Source of the DNA: Eumeta japonica
Taxonomy: Eukaryota; Arthropoda; Insecta; Lepidoptera; Psychidae
Direction: 5' to 3'
Assembly: GCA_005406025.1 (NCBI GenBank)
Contig: BGZK01000288.1
Location: 62,001-126,000, forward strand
DNA: 64,000 nucleotides
Shown piece by piece: positions 52,501 to 59,962 of the stretch (positions within the stretch are counted from its first letter, which is position 1; every line of letters begins with the position of its first letter). A model generated the notes under the pieces. The model made no database searches. It was not told the origin of the DNA and worked only from the letters and a program-made list of their open reading frames with translations. The position numbers and the translations under genes are program-made.

Positions 52501-53126
52501 AAGTTCATCATCACAAGAATATACACTTCGAATTGACAACCTTTTTTTATTGCCAGTTAAACAATGAACTATGAGAAATATTTAGTTTGAATTAATATTC
52601 TTTTCAATTATATTTACTGTTGGAAGTTTCATACACTGTATTTATACAGTAGTATTATGAAATTATATAGACAGAAATGATATTTTCAGTAACTATTTAG
52701 AAATATATATTTTATTAATGAGACATTAGCAGTTCAATACAATTTTAATAATCTTACAAATAAGGTTTATGTATATCTTGTAGTTGAATTATCGGTAGGA
52801 CTACAGTTCAGTAATATATTCACAGTTATATTATTTTAGCATTATTTTGAGCTGTGATCAACATTCTATTACTGAACTCCAACAGCCTTTATTTAAATAA
52901 TAATCAAAATATATACATTTAAATGTTGTTTTTAATTTTTTATTGTATTACCAGAAATAAATGTATTGACTGCAAAATCACATAAGTTCAAATTATTAAA
53001 ACAGAATGGAACGGTCTCGGAGGTCGCCGCGCGTCCAGCGACGCTGACCTCGCCTGTCCCGTGGAGAAGGGATCGCTGGCCACGTTACTGTCTCATCTCC
53101 CGGACAATTTGTATCCACCATTGATG
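10518..53126 (+). CDS. Crag: DENND4/Crag-type Rab guanine nucleotide exchange factor (28-29 exons, 3' end not in window)
   Basis: Exons in frame: 10518-10644, 16691-16855, 20628-20867, 22775-22862, 24118-24277, 25521-25712, 26375-26476, 28971-29143, 30630-30721, 30797-30918, 31223-31334, 31417-31502, 31684-31848, 31926-32139, 33666-33855, 35416-35602, 36256-36422, 38175-38302, 38888-39007, 39658-39792, 40045-40148, 41451-41565, 41722-41830, 41920-42111, 42860-42946, 47030-47107, (49355-49384), 49576-49784, 53005-53126; 1337 codons. The N-terminus [19 protein letters not shown] is the DENND4 signature. A MABP beta-prism spans about residues 43-200. uDENN follows ([16 protein letters not shown]), then cDENN at about 359-490 ([20 protein letters not shown]), dDENN at 555-650, and a PPR-like motif near 815-850 ([17 protein letters not shown]). 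The rest is a Ser-rich linker. The start is the first ATG after acceptor 10477. Family members activate Rab10/Rab11-type GTPases in polarised secretion. The last exon ends on a donor; several hundred C-terminal residues expected for the family are absent. Confidence 0.93.
11011..11175 (+). repeat. Degenerate ~23-bp minisatellite, about 7 units
   Basis: Seven diverged units of 21-24 bp follow each other, each shaped like CT(A/C)TGTGTGTCCAAGRACCC plus 2-4 bases. They lie in intron 1 of the DENND4 gene and are GC-richer than the surroundings. Open frames here are a by-product of the repeat. Confidence 0.8.
12236..12990 (-). repeat. Lepidopteran interspersed repeat, minus copy
   Basis: The reverse complement matches the copies at 24545-25308 and 50868-51636 through shared blocks: 'ggacacaatttct', 'aagacacctacac', 'aatatttatttttgttat', 'acatgctc...aaccctat'. 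The right end (CATGCTCTTGACCAGGTTTTT) is equivalent to the family's AAAACYGGCYAAGAGC start. No coding capacity is seen, so it is non-autonomous. Confidence 0.75.
13189..13231 (+). repeat. (GT)n microsatellite
   Basis: About 43 bp of GT dinucleotides with a single GA interruption, inside intron 1 of the DENND4 gene. Confidence 0.95.
15518..16621 (-). mobile_element. 5'-truncated CR1/jockey-like LINE, RT C-terminal half
   Basis: The minus strand carries a nearly continuous RT tail from 16621 to 15700. It includes FTDDTFLLF (the YADD-type catalytic box), [30 protein letters not shown] and the C-terminal block [20 protein letters not shown]. Two in-frame stops (near 16128 and 16000) and one frameshift near 15890 break it. 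The 3' end carries TTTGA-type tandem repeats instead of poly(A). The related 3' tail at 21236-21360 shows that the family has moved more than once in this intron set. Confidence 0.85.
17130..17310 (+). repeat. Lepidopteran short interspersed repeat (Helitron/Lep1-like head)
   Basis: It contains 'ttataaagaggaaagatttgt', 'aaaactactgagacgatttcaaaaattctt' and 'tacattatccatgagtaacttaggtta', in the order seen in a very common lepidopteran repeat. A weaker piece of the same family lies at about 405-470. Ends are not defined. Confidence 0.55.
17726..17979 (+). mobile_element. Helitron Rep/helicase ORF relic
   Basis: Frame 1 from 17726 gives [20 protein letters not shown] and [16 protein letters not shown]. 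After a frame change come [20 protein letters not shown] and [20 protein letters not shown]. This order (small hydrophobic start, 'TLTAFFELC', 'YHEVPxYYTW', 'FQRRKQG', 'GRVYTVHP') is that of the helicase-proximal region of insect Helitron proteins. A frameshift and a later stop show it is dead. Confidence 0.7.
18230..18920 (+). repeat. A-rich tandem duplication
   Basis: Two neighbouring halves share ordered blocks: 'aataaaatgtaaaaataaaaaataaac' type runs (near 18350 and 18755), 'gagaa(t/c)aaaaata', and 'tctatcccgaaatgtt' near 18590 against 'tttatcccaaaatgttt' near 18890. The unit is about 300 bp and diverged. Confidence 0.5.
19869..19951 (+). other. Hairpin with 20-bp stem and ~40-nt loop
   Basis: Arms 19869-19889 and 19932-19951 pair over 20 bp with one bulged base; the loop is about 42 nt. 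It lies in intron 2 of the DENND4 gene. Size and shape allow a miRNA-like precursor, but no known miRNA was recognised. Confidence 0.6.
21236..21360 (-). repeat. LINE 3' tail, same family as 15518-16621
   Basis: It has the same blocks as 15530-15640: 'aatcaaatcaaaaata', 'ttatttygtaggtaat', 'acactyraaatrc', 'caccca(c/t)tccaaatgctgattca'. Only the last 125 bp of the element is present, the product of a strongly 5'-truncated insertion. The junction shows the TTTGA tail repeats. Confidence 0.8.
21624..21805 (+). repeat. tRNA-derived SINE
   Basis: The tRNA-like part runs TAGTTAGTGCACTGCTTTCTAAGCAG with a B-box-like GTTTCAACTTC. The body with 'cttgcttcacatctcggagagcatttt' matches the family at 25825-26150 ('cattggagagcatgttcag'). 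Confidence 0.6.
23939..24004 (+). other. Perfect 31-bp inverted repeat with 4-nt loop
   Basis: Arms 23939-23969 and 23974-24004 are exact reverse complements; the loop is TATT. It sits about 115 bp before the acceptor of DENND4 exon 5. Just upstream (23855-23885) is a short tRNA-like stretch (GTCAAGAGTTCGACCC). Confidence 0.95.
24545..25308 (+). repeat. Lepidopteran interspersed repeat, plus copy
   Basis: It begins AAAACTGGCCAAGAGCGTGTC and ends TTGGCTCGGAACCCTAAAAAC, about 765 bp. It aligns in order with 50868-51636 and in reverse with 12236-12990. There is no open frame of note. Confidence 0.8.
25825..26150 (+). repeat. tRNA-derived SINE
   Basis: The tRNA-like head has GGTTGACTTGTGATTGAAAG and a B box GATTCAATTCC at about 25877. 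The body has 'ccgtgctgggctagtatggaggactaaggt', recognisable as a lepidopteran SINE. Intron 6 of DENND4. Confidence 0.75.
27940..28740 (+). mobile_element. Degenerate LINE reverse transcriptase relic
   Basis: Plus-strand frames give, in order, [11 protein letters not shown] (from the YADDLKIY box), [48 protein letters not shown] and [17 protein letters not shown]. This is the RT core-to-C-terminus order of jockey-like LINEs. Many stops and frameshifts are present. It lies in intron 7 of DENND4. Confidence 0.75.
29318..30523 (-). mobile_element. Mariner-like element relic with both inverted ends
   Basis: The ends GAAGGGTGTTCAATAAATTC and, in reverse, GAAGGGACATTCAGTAAATTC are diverged terminal inverted repeats of a 1.2-kb element; TA is present at or next to both ends. 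The minus strand has an N-terminal piece ([20 protein letters not shown] at about 30320) and [18 protein letters not shown] near 29925, the first catalytic block of mariner transposase. Stops and shifts inactivate it. It differs from the mariners at 37, 45, 47 and 50 kb. Confidence 0.75.
30546..30577 (+). other. Perfect 14-bp inverted repeat with 4-nt loop
   Basis: Arms GTTGTGTTCCATAT and ATATGGAACACAAC surround the loop ATAG. It is about 55 bp upstream of the exon 9 acceptor and just beyond the mariner relic end. Confidence 0.9.
33374..33400 (+). repeat. (TAA)n microsatellite
   Basis: A run of about eight TAA units in intron 14 of the DENND4 gene. Confidence 0.85.
35040..35255 (+). repeat. 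Local duplication, period about 118 bp
   Basis: The block CACATTAAATTAGTTATAAAAT at 35050 recurs at 35168. Both copies go on with 'ttgtactac/gctt' and 'tgatactc/tggtactc'. The two halves are diverged. Confidence 0.6.
35945..36065 (+). repeat. Lepidopteran SINE/LINE tail
   Basis: It contains 'gggcggcaacgcactggtgac' and 'gaatgtccatgggcagcggtgacgac', followed by 'ggtgactcgcatcctcatttgcgcc'. These are hallmark blocks of a very common lepidopteran repeat. It is GC-rich against its surroundings. Confidence 0.65.
36066..36212 (+). repeat. RTE-like repeat tail
   Basis: It shows 'aaaatttcacaatattcgatccagcggttttggagt' and 'gggaacatacacacat', the form of a frequent LINE 3' UTR family. Related pieces are at 44225-44345 and 45764-45938. 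Confidence 0.5.
36955..37790 (-). mobile_element. Mariner transposon relic
   Basis: On the minus strand, 37490-37310 reads [20 protein letters not shown] and [24 protein letters not shown] in broken frame, the second helix-turn-helix and the WVPHEL block. Then ALL-type debris with MTTGDKNG (37231) marks the first catalytic block. The copy at 50105-50690 shares the N-terminal part and the flank 'aatggtatcaaaa..agatacaaatagcac'. A 12-bp perfect hairpin (37489-37515) is embedded. Confidence 0.7.
38610..38637 (+). other. Perfect 11-bp inverted repeat
   Basis: Arms TTATATCTAGT and ACTAGATATAA with the loop ATTAAA, in intron 18 of the DENND4 gene. Confidence 0.8.
42960..44039. other. DENND4 intron 25, first part, no feature recognised
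   Basis: AT-rich intron DNA with no exon, repeat family or RNA gene that I can support. Confidence 0.5.
44040..44345 (+). repeat. Degenerate ATCGGA-type hexamer tract plus RTE-like tail
   Basis: 44060-44200 is a pyrimidine-rich tract of diverged CCGATT/TTCGAT units, the complement of the purine-rich tracts at 46440-46610 and 58375-58600. 44225-44345 has 'gtgctaaatttgatctaaatctgtccagccgttta', a known LINE-tail form. Confidence 0.5.
45340..45755 (-). mobile_element. Mariner transposase C-terminal half, relic
   Basis: The minus strand has [20 protein letters not shown] leading into [20 protein letters not shown] and [20 protein letters not shown]. The second catalytic Asp (HHDN) is present. 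Thirty-four residues further, the third acidic position reads Glu (APSE) instead of Asp. Upstream is in another frame ([10 protein letters not shown]), so the element is broken and lacks its N-terminal half. Confidence 0.85.
45764..45938 (+). repeat. RTE-like LINE 3' tail
   Basis: It contains 'ccaaatttcatcaaaatcgatatagcagtttaggcg', 'gacagacggacggacaca' and 'tcgcatttatactattggtatgg', the usual 3' UTR of a common lepidopteran RTE family. Confidence 0.6.
46430..46615 (+). repeat. Purine-rich degenerate hexamer tract
   Basis: Diverged GGAATC/GATCGG units ('aatcagaatcggacc', 'gagatcggaac', 'gggatcgagattc') make up the tract. An open frame of 61 codons through it is best explained by the repeat. 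Confidence 0.55.
47295..48603 (+). mobile_element. Full-length mariner, inactive transposase
   Basis: The element is 1.3 kb. The left end TACGTGGGGCGCATTG and the right end, read in reverse, TACGTAGGACGCTCTG form inverted repeats, with TA duplicated at both edges. The transposase is broken into pieces in several frames: the N-terminal HTH ([20 protein letters not shown]), [17 protein letters not shown], the 47878-48201 piece, and the 48161-48409 piece. The first catalytic block reads VTDEET instead of VTGDET, the second reads HNYN instead of HHDN, and YIPDLAPCD keeps the last Asp. It sits in intron 26 of the DENND4 gene. Confidence 0.92.
48869..49072 (+). repeat. 34-bp minisatellite, six units, each with internal dyad
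   Basis: Units start at 48869, 48901, 48935, 48969, 49003 and 49037. Each runs GATTTTATTTGTC, TTTATATGG, AGACAAAAAAAG. The first unit is 32 bp, the next four are 34 bp and near-identical. The last ends AGACAAATAAAATC, making it a perfect 14-bp inverted repeat. Because 34 is not a multiple of three and no unit contains a stop, all three plus frames stay open; no gene is inferred. Confidence 0.95.
49355..49384 (+). CDS. Crag: Probable 30-nt microexon of the DENND4 gene
   Basis: It is flanked by TGTATAG and GTAAGT, strong acceptor and donor. It enters in phase 2 and leaves in phase 2, so it can be included or skipped without breaking the frame. Inclusion adds ten residues (roughly [10 protein letters not shown]) between MIESYF and [13 protein letters not shown]. 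It is supported only by splice-site quality and frame; no homology was checked. Confidence 0.5.
50052..50096 (+). other. GC-rich perfect 19-bp inverted repeat
   Basis: Arms 50052-50070 and 50078-50096 are exact complements around CAACGGGGCC, with the loop GGATTCG. It lies in intron 27 (microexon not counted) of DENND4, at the edge of a degenerate 'atcg' tract. Confidence 0.95.
50105..50690 (-). mobile_element. Mariner transposon relic, N-terminal part
   Basis: On the minus strand, 50320-50120 reads [40 protein letters not shown] and a broken WVPHEL block. This is the mariner HTH region. It is the better-preserved relative of 36955-37790. The flank 'actttttccttgat' near 50575 is the probable terminal end. 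No catalytic domain remains. Confidence 0.75.
50868..51636 (+). repeat. Lepidopteran interspersed repeat, plus copy
   Basis: It begins AAAACCGGCTAAGAGCATATC and ends TTGGCTTGGAACCCTAAAAAC. It is collinear with 24545-25308 over its whole length. Confidence 0.8.
51642..51880 (+). repeat. Non-autonomous Helitron-like element
   Basis: It starts TCTATATAAATAAAC and ends ACCGGGCCGGCTAGT, with the CTAG(T) terminus and short GC hairpin typical of Helitrons. The middle has 'gagcacggttggaccgatttgggctaatt'. It abuts the preceding repeat directly. The ends are a motif judgement only. Confidence 0.55.
51955..52193 (-). repeat. Composite interspersed-repeat fragment
   Basis: The left edge GGCAAGTGCGAATCGGACTC is the end of the family seen at 59288-59962. 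The rest, 'gtgtaacaacatacttttttcat' to 'gacatgctctcggccattttt', is the reversed end of the 24545/50868 family. Two related elements are joined or recombined here. Confidence 0.6.
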
Positions 53127-53999
53127 GTAAGCATTAACTTGTATGAACTGTATATTTACTTGTTTTTAGTTTACAGCTCGAACGGGTTTCAGATGAATAC
53201 TTTTTCTAAAGGCTAATTTTAAATATGCATCCTATAGATACTAGCAATGGAACTTTGAAGTGAAAATTAATTCACAATTTTTTAGAGATTTTACCCAAAT
53301 GTCTTGATAAATTAAAAACTTCAAGTAGTCATAACGACAAACAATAACAGATTGTAAATAATTCTAAATAAAACCAATAACTTTTTGTATAAAAAAAAGT
53401 TAAATACAAGCATATTACATGATAATCGGTGAATGGCTAGAAAATTACAAAAGATAACTGGGAAGACTTGTTTATTATGTTGTATGGTTTTGGGAAAAAT
53501 CTAAATAAAAAAATACTGTTTATGCGTAAAATAAAAAATACTACTTATTTCAAAGTAGAAAATGCACGTTATACCCTTCTCCCTAACTCATCTTATTATA
53601 GTCACGATCCATATTTTAATATGTTGTGTGTATTTTATATATTTGTGTGGTTTATATGGCATTTTACATTGTTATTGCCATTATCATGAAACACTTATTT
53701 AATGCAGTTAGTGATATTTATATTGTAATCAGTATTGTTATTATCTTATCTCATTTTATTTGCCAACTACTGTGATTTTAATACCGTTAACTCAACCTAG
53801 TAACAATTACCGATGTCAAAAAAAAAACGATAAAAAAGGATGGTTTTTTCTAACTGCGCTTTTAATAACTAAAATTAGTAGTACCATGGCATTCATTATT
53901 TACAATACATTTTGTGAGATCTAATGATTAAAAATCGAATTAAAATAATTAAATTAATGATCTAATTAAATTAATGACTTAATTAAATCAAAATCCTGA

Positions 54000-56851
54000 T
54001 TAACTTAATGATCTAATTAAAATAATGTAGCTCAGAAACAGTAAGCCTATATGGAAGTGGATTGCGCAGGCGGCGTCGGAGTCGTCGCCTTCCTGCATAA
54101 CCTCCTCCCATAGTCGCATTCGTTCAGGAATAGGAAAACTCCTATTTTCTAGCTCCGTGTTTATAACGAGGTAATTCATCCTTTCAACATCTAGGCTCTC
54201 CCAATAATTAGATTGTTCAGGTGACATTGGTTCCCTGGAATTAAAAAAAAGGTTTTTGAAAAATTTTGATTTTTATAAGTTTTTAATTAATTATATATAG
54301 CCAGGCATGTGTGCTGATAACGTTTAACTCAAAAGATTTCTATTTTTAATAGCGTAATTCTCTTAGTTATACTAGTCTGTTTTATTTCTTTCCTAAAGCT
54401 GAATATAGAAATCGTTTTAAATTGAGACACTAATGTAAAAAGAACTTAACATATTTTGAAACTATAATTGGAAAAAAACTATAAATGTATCTTTGTTGCC
54501 TGAATTTTTTAATATTGCTTAAGTTACAAAGAATAATAAAAATTAGCATTTGCAATTTCATGTTCAAAACGTGGATCAATATCTTTATTGGGAAGCTAAC
54601 TAAAAACAACTAAGTATTATTTATATCAAAAATAACGGTACATTTTCAAAGTCTGACTGAAAACCAAGAACCGGCTAAACCAAGTCCGGAAAACCAAGAA
54701 AGGCTAAATAACTTTGTTTCTGAGTCCATAAGATTCAGAAACAAAGTTATTTAGCCCGTCACAGATGTAGATAATATAAATATGTTAAAATAAATTTTGG
54801 CTACATGTATTATAGTGTATTTCCCATAGTAATCTTTGAATGACCACACACGCCGCTATAATATATTTTTCTATTACTACACCGATATATACTGTGATGT
54901 ATCTTGCTATAATTTATATTATTATCTTAATAGATATCACAAACGTATCTATAATTAGCCACGTCTGTGACGAGTTTTAATGTTAGGTGATTTAGTTTGA
55001 ATATTACCAACTTACTTTACTTTTATAAAATTACTCCACATATCTAAAAGTCGACGTTGAACGACTGCATCGGTTTCAGTGTGAGTTCCATTTGGTCCAG
55101 TTTCGACATTCGTAAAAATGAGATATGTTTGAGCACAGTGATTAGCACCCAAACCTGTGTCCCTCAGCTCATCCGTTGACACTACATAGGAAAATTCGTA
55201 AAGATATGTCGGTGCACCGTTAAGTGCGTGTAACCTAGAAGACTCTACGATTCCATAAGAGAATATACTGTCGGTAAAATAATCTGTGTAGTTCCTTATA
55301 GAGTTTTCTGTAATGACTTCTTCGTCGAAATAAAAAGATTTTATCAAATCTATAGCTTCGTATTCCTTCAAAACTGAATAGAAATCGAAGTTTGGTGGAA
55401 GTTGGCTACTAAAATTTTCGTTCATTTCGGTCATTCGCGTTTCTCTTTCATTATAATAGAGTAGCCCTTCGGCGTCCGTGTAGCCCGTCAATAATGGTAA
55501 TTTTGTGTAGTTCCCGCTCCGCAGTACGTCTTCTGGCATAGTAGTGATCACAGCGTCGTTTTCACTTGTATTTTCGAGACATGGCAAAAAGCTAAACAAT
55601 TGATCATTGCCTACCAATGTTACGAGTTCAGGATAGGATAGCCGCGTGTAATACTCTTCCAATTGTTCGACGTTGTTTATGTTGGTCGCTCCGTTTTGTG
55701 CAGCGACTTTTCGTGCGTATTCTAAGCCATCGGGATTTACAGCCCACGTATTCAGCGCTGATCCACTTTCCAGAATCACTTTATGGAATAAGTCGGTGGC
55801 TGCCGGCGACAGCATTAGTAGTTCGGCGGCTCCAGCGCCCGCGCTGTAGCCGGATAAAGTAATATCATGAGGATTACCGCCGAAGGCTTCAATATTATTT
55901 TTGATCCAACGAAGAGCAGTTATTTGATCTTTTAATCCGGCGTTGCCAGGCACGTTTTCAGTGTTCAAACAGAGAAAACCGTGAACTCCTACACGATAGT
56001 TGAAAGTTACAACAATAATATCTCTATCGACCAAATTGTAAGGAATCCCACTGTTTCCAAAGCCATAAGCGAAAGCTCCTCCGTGTACGACAACGAGGAC
56101 AGGTTTGGAAGTACTGTTAGTATCGGGCACATACACGTTAACGATTAAACAGTTTTCAGTGTATGGTAAGGGTCCAATTATAAATGAGTTTTGTGGACAG
56201 ATAATTATATTGTCTATCGCATCAAAAACACCGTCCCAACTCGGAGCAGGTAATGGTCCCTGTAATTAAAATTCCTTATAATGAAACGTTGCTTAAAGAA
56301 ATACAGGCACCTTTAATCTTATTTTTTAATTTATTTATCACTCAATGCATTAATATGACTCATAGTCATGATTGCGTGTTACATAACAAATCTGACTGTT
56401 TGTCCATATGATATTTAATTAAACGTACAATTTAACAAACAGCCAATCAAATGTTTTACTATAAATTATGATTTTGTTTATTATATTTGGCCATTCGATT
56501 ATGACTGATGCAATAATAAAAGTTTAGTATAATTAGGGAAGAAAATTAATGAACAACGTAAACTATTAATAAAGCACCTATAAATTAAAAAACTAATTAT
56601 TACAAATTAGAAATTTATAGAAAAAATAATTGGCATATGAACTGTCATAAAATAAGTATTAAAAAATATCAAAGTACCTTAAACTTTTGGTTGCCAGTTG
56701 GTGCCGTGGCATACGGAATACCATGGAATGTATATATGTCTCGTGCAAGGTGTCCTCTAACTTGCCCTTGTGCAATGGTCACGATTCGTTGTTGACCACA
56801 TACTAGTAAAACAAACTGAGCGATCGCAAACAGAAAAATATATATAGTCAT
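54000..56851 (-). CDS. Carboxylesterase type B, catalytically intact, with hydrophobic C-terminal anchor
   Basis: Three exons, 56851-56678, 56259-55016 and 54234-54000, join to 550 residues, a full-length esterase. Residues 1-19 (MTIYIFLFAIAQFVLLVCG) are a signal peptide. The alpha/beta-hydrolase core has the oxyanion loop VVHGGAFAYG and the Cys motif TENCLIVNVYVP (ENCL where EDCL is usual). The nucleophile elbow is SGYSAG with Ser197. Glu322 lies in TDAEGLLYY and His432 in GANHCAQTYL, at the spacing of the cholinesterase-type triad. Several N-glycosylation sequons are present (NFSS, NYTK, NYTD, NGTH). The last 22 residues are hydrophobic after an acidic DDSDAA stretch, which suggests a GPI signal or tail anchor rather than a freely secreted enzyme. 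It is the tandem paralogue of the gene at 61792-63588. The substrate is unknown; insect relatives hydrolyse esters including odorants, lipids and xenobiotics. Confidence 0.93.
54702..54756 (+). other. Perfect 22-bp inverted repeat
   Basis: Arms 54702-54723 and 54735-54756 are exact reverse complements with an 11-nt loop. It is inside the second intron of the esterase at 54000-56851. A shorter direct repeat (AACCAAGAA..GGCTAAA) lies just to the left. Confidence 0.95.
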
Positions 56852-56900
56852 TTTTGTTAAGCTTCAGCGTAGTATGTTCTGTCCAGTTGTCGTACATTCT

Positions 56901-56907
56901 TTTTATA
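56901..56907 (-). promoter_or_regulatory. TATA box of the 54000-56851 esterase
   Basis: The minus strand reads CTATAAAAAG with TATAAAA about 50 nt upstream of the start codon at 56851. This leaves about 20-25 nt for a short 5' leader after a start site near 56875. The distance fits a TATA-driven promoter. No clear initiator motif was seen. Confidence 0.55.
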
Positions 56908-57409
56908 GTTGCTCGGATTTCACCATCATATCATTTGTTTGATTATCAGATAATGGAATATTAGATTTCGATAAGTTAATCAATTCATAGTTAACTGTTC
57001 GTAATGAAATTGTTATGTTATGTGTCACCGTTCGACCGATCACTATGAAAATTGGCATGCACATGTTTTTTTTTTGTCGAGCAGTTTTTTGTGATATTTG
57101 CATCATTATAACTCCCCACCAGGTGGCCCTGCAGCATACCACCTTTGTACCGTTCAACGGATCACCATGAAATTTCACATGTGTGTTTATTTTTTCATGA
57201 CGAATTAGTTTGTGCTATCTCCTATGTTGCAACTACTCATCAGACATGATGTAGATTGGCATGACAACGTCTACCGGATTCAGCTGGTGTATATGTATAT
57301 AAAAGAGTAAACTACTCGGTTTAGAGATTTGAAATTTTATAGAGACGTTCAAGTTATAACGTAGACGAATACCTACTAAGGATTTTTTTGAAATTAAACC
57401 TGTAAAGGG

Positions 57410-57910
57410 TTGAAAATGGCGCAATACTGTTGTGTAAAAAATTGAAAACGTTGAAGCTACATTAAACGTAAAACGTTAAGATATCAAACTTCAATGTTTT
57501 ATATACCTATAGAAAGAAAAAATAACTACATACGTTGTTTTTTTTTATTAACCCTAAAGTTGAAATAAAATAAACGGTGAAATGTTGTATGGAAAATCGA
57601 AACCCTAAAGCTATTGATGTCAAAGTTTATATTTTAGCTAATAATTACTAATAAAAAACAATGACATGCATCTTTTTTTTTAAATAACCTTCAGGGGGTG
57701 TAACAAGGTTGAAATTTTTATATAGGAAGATGAAACCGTATTGACGGCAAAATTTATATTTTAACTACTAATTACAAAACAAAAAATAATGATATGGATA
57801 GTTTATGGAAATGTATCTCTAAGGGAGTCAAATAAGCGATATTTTTTTTGTATTGAATATCAAAACCGTTGAAGCTATTGATGTCAACAATTTTATTTTT
57901 ATTACTCATT
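57410..57910 (+). repeat. Satellite-like tandem repeat, ~130-150 bp unit
   Basis: The theme 'aaacc(g/c)t(t)gaagctattgatgtcaaa..ttatattttagctaataattac' returns at about 57430, 57600, 57735 and 57870. It is linked by 'ggggtgtaacaaggttgaaattt' and 'atggaaaatcgaaaccc'. Units are diverged. The preceding part (57000-57240) has 'ttcgaccgatcactatgaaaattggcatg', another repeat family. Confidence 0.6.
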
Positions 57911-57994
57911 TATGTTACTACACAAATCTGTAGGGTTTGTCCGTACATTCAATTTTTTGTCAAATTTTATGATAAATATTGGTTTTGTGATTCA

Positions 57995-58130
57995 TTGATC
58001 ACAATTCTATCATTTTTAGGGTTCTTTAACTCAAAAGAATAAAAAAGAGCTCTTCTAAGAATTTTTCGTTGTCCGTTTGTCTGTCTGCCAAGACCTTTTT
58101 TCTCAGTGATGCGTGGATTTATATAGTTGA
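57995..58130 (+). repeat. Fragment of interspersed repeat
   Basis: 'tttttagggttctttaactcaaaagaataaaaaagag' and 'cgttgtccgtttgtctgtctgcc' match the left end of 59288-59962 ('tttttagggttccatacccaaaggtaaaaaatggg', 'cgctgtccgtctgtccg'). Confidence 0.65.
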
Positions 58131-58303
58131 AATTAATTTCAATTACTTGGGTTTGGGGAGCTGTAAAAAAATCAAGGGCTATTTATTAAAATTTATGTTA
58201 GTCAGTTTGTTTATTTATGTCTTTTTATAATTTAAGAACGGTTTGACTTTTTTTTGGTAAACTTTGGGATAAGAATATGCGGTTGCGTAAATAATAGGCT
58301 ATG

Positions 58304-58600
58304 TACATGCACGTACGTACGTACACACACACACACGCACGCACAGGAACACACCAAAACAGATACGGAAACGCCATCGAAAGTTGAGACAGGGATCGAA
58401 ATTAAAACGAGGCCGAAGTCAAAATCGAGTGTGGGAACAAAATTAGAGTCAAGATCGTGATCGGAATCGGAATTACGAGCAGTATCGAGGTCAGGATTGA
58501 GAGCGGGACTGCAATAGGAATTTAAAGTGAAGGAGAGCATCCAGAGCAGGACCAAAATCGGAATCAAAAATGGGATAGACATCGAGGTATTGATTGAGAA
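58304..58600 (+). repeat. (CA)/(CGTA) microsatellite followed by purine-rich hexamer tract
   Basis: 58311-58345 is GTAC repeats followed by CA repeats. From 58375 to 58600 diverged GATCGG/GAATCG units follow ('gggatcgaaatt', 'gatcgtgatcggaatcgg', 'aaaatcggaatc'). Open frames on both strands are by-products. Confidence 0.65.
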
Positions 58601-59105
58601 CGTTACATACAAGATATATATTGATCGATATAGAAGGTCAAGGAATTCATTCTAGGTCCACGCGTCCGGAGCCAGGAGCAAGAGTTAGTTTAATATAAAA
58701 AACTTGAAAATCTGATTATATATATACGCAGGATCGAGATCGTGTCAAGATTGTTCCCAATTTTCTGAATATATTAAATATTTATATATGTAAAATGGAT
58801 TTTGAATTTTAGTTTTAAAACGCTTCACTGCAATTATTAAAATCATTTTGCTTTAAATTACTTTATTGAATTAATGTATAAATTGAGTATCAAGAAACGA
58901 TTTTGATAGACACACATAAAACTTGTCAATTGAATTAAATAAAGTAGAAATATTAAATAAGTTATTATTAAAATAGATGTAGAAACTTATTACAATATAA
59001 TATGTTTATAATGTTTCAATGATATTGTTAAGAATGCCTTAATAAATTCTTGGGATATAAAATAATTTCATAATATTTTATATGGCGTATTCTATAATGC
59101 GATGG

Positions 59106-59185
59106 CACTATGAATCATAATTGCACATTAAATTATAATTGCACAATGAATTCTAATTGCACAATCAATTATAATTGCACAATGA
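59106..59185 (+). repeat. ~18-bp minisatellite, four units
   Basis: Four units of ATTATAATTGCACAATGA with small changes follow each other upstream of the esterase at 54000-56851. Confidence 0.8.
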
Positions 59186-59287
59186 TCGAAATTATATAAA
59201 CACATTTGTATTAATGATCTGCAACTTCTTCAGAATTTGATTTCGTCCGCTTACTTACGGTCATAAAATGAATATCTTGATCTTTTT

Positions 59288-59962
59288 AGGGTTCCATACC
59301 CAAAGGTAAAAAATGGGACCCTATTACTAAGACTTCGCTGTCCGTCTGTCCGTCCGTCTGTCACCAGGCTGTATCTCATGAACCGTGATAGTCAATTACT
59401 TGAAATTTTCACAGATGATGTATTGCTCTTCGCCGCTATAACAACCAATACTAAAAAACAGAATAAAATAAATATTTAAGGGGGCTCCCATACAACAAAC
59501 GTGATTTTTTTTGCTCGTTTAGGCTCGATGTTGATAACGGCAACAGGTAGACGCGTGAAATATTCACAAAATATTTAGTTACATATCCACTTTAGAGATG
59601 GACGATATACATCTCTGTATTGTAAACGCTCGATGCCTCCGACTCTATTATGCGGGTCTTAATATAGATTTACTGGAATCTAATGAGAATGCACCTTTAA
59701 AAAATATTTCGACTGTATTGACTTAAAGTCCAAACTTCCTCGTATTGTTACCACAACGGGTTATACTCAAATAGATAATGTGGTTAGCGATATTGACTTG
59801 AATGCTGGCACATACTGCGCCCTCTTTAGTTACCATAACTCTTTATGAAGACAATTTCGAATTCAGCATTAGATTTAACAAGTAAAATTCCGTACCATTG
59901 TTATACATAATGGTACGGAACCCTTCGTGCGTGAGTCTGACTCGCACTTGGCCGGTTTTTTA
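59288..59962 (-). repeat. Lepidopteran interspersed repeat, full-length copy
   Basis: It runs from AGGGTTCCATACCCAAAGG to GACTCGCACTTGGCCGGTTTT, about 675 bp. In reverse it starts with the well-known AAACCGGCCAAGTGCGAGTC head. It contains 'ctgtccgtctgtccgtccgtctgtcaccaggctgtatctcatgaaccgtgat' and a TACAAATGGTACGGAACC-like end. Non-coding. Confidence 0.8.

Noticed and set aside
53127..54000. A terminal DENND4 exon after 53126
   Set aside because: No acceptor followed by an in-frame Cys-rich conserved segment was found; the 53468-53689 frame has no DENND4 features.
55617..55862. 81-codon plus-strand frame
   Set aside because: It is antisense to the esterase coding exon.
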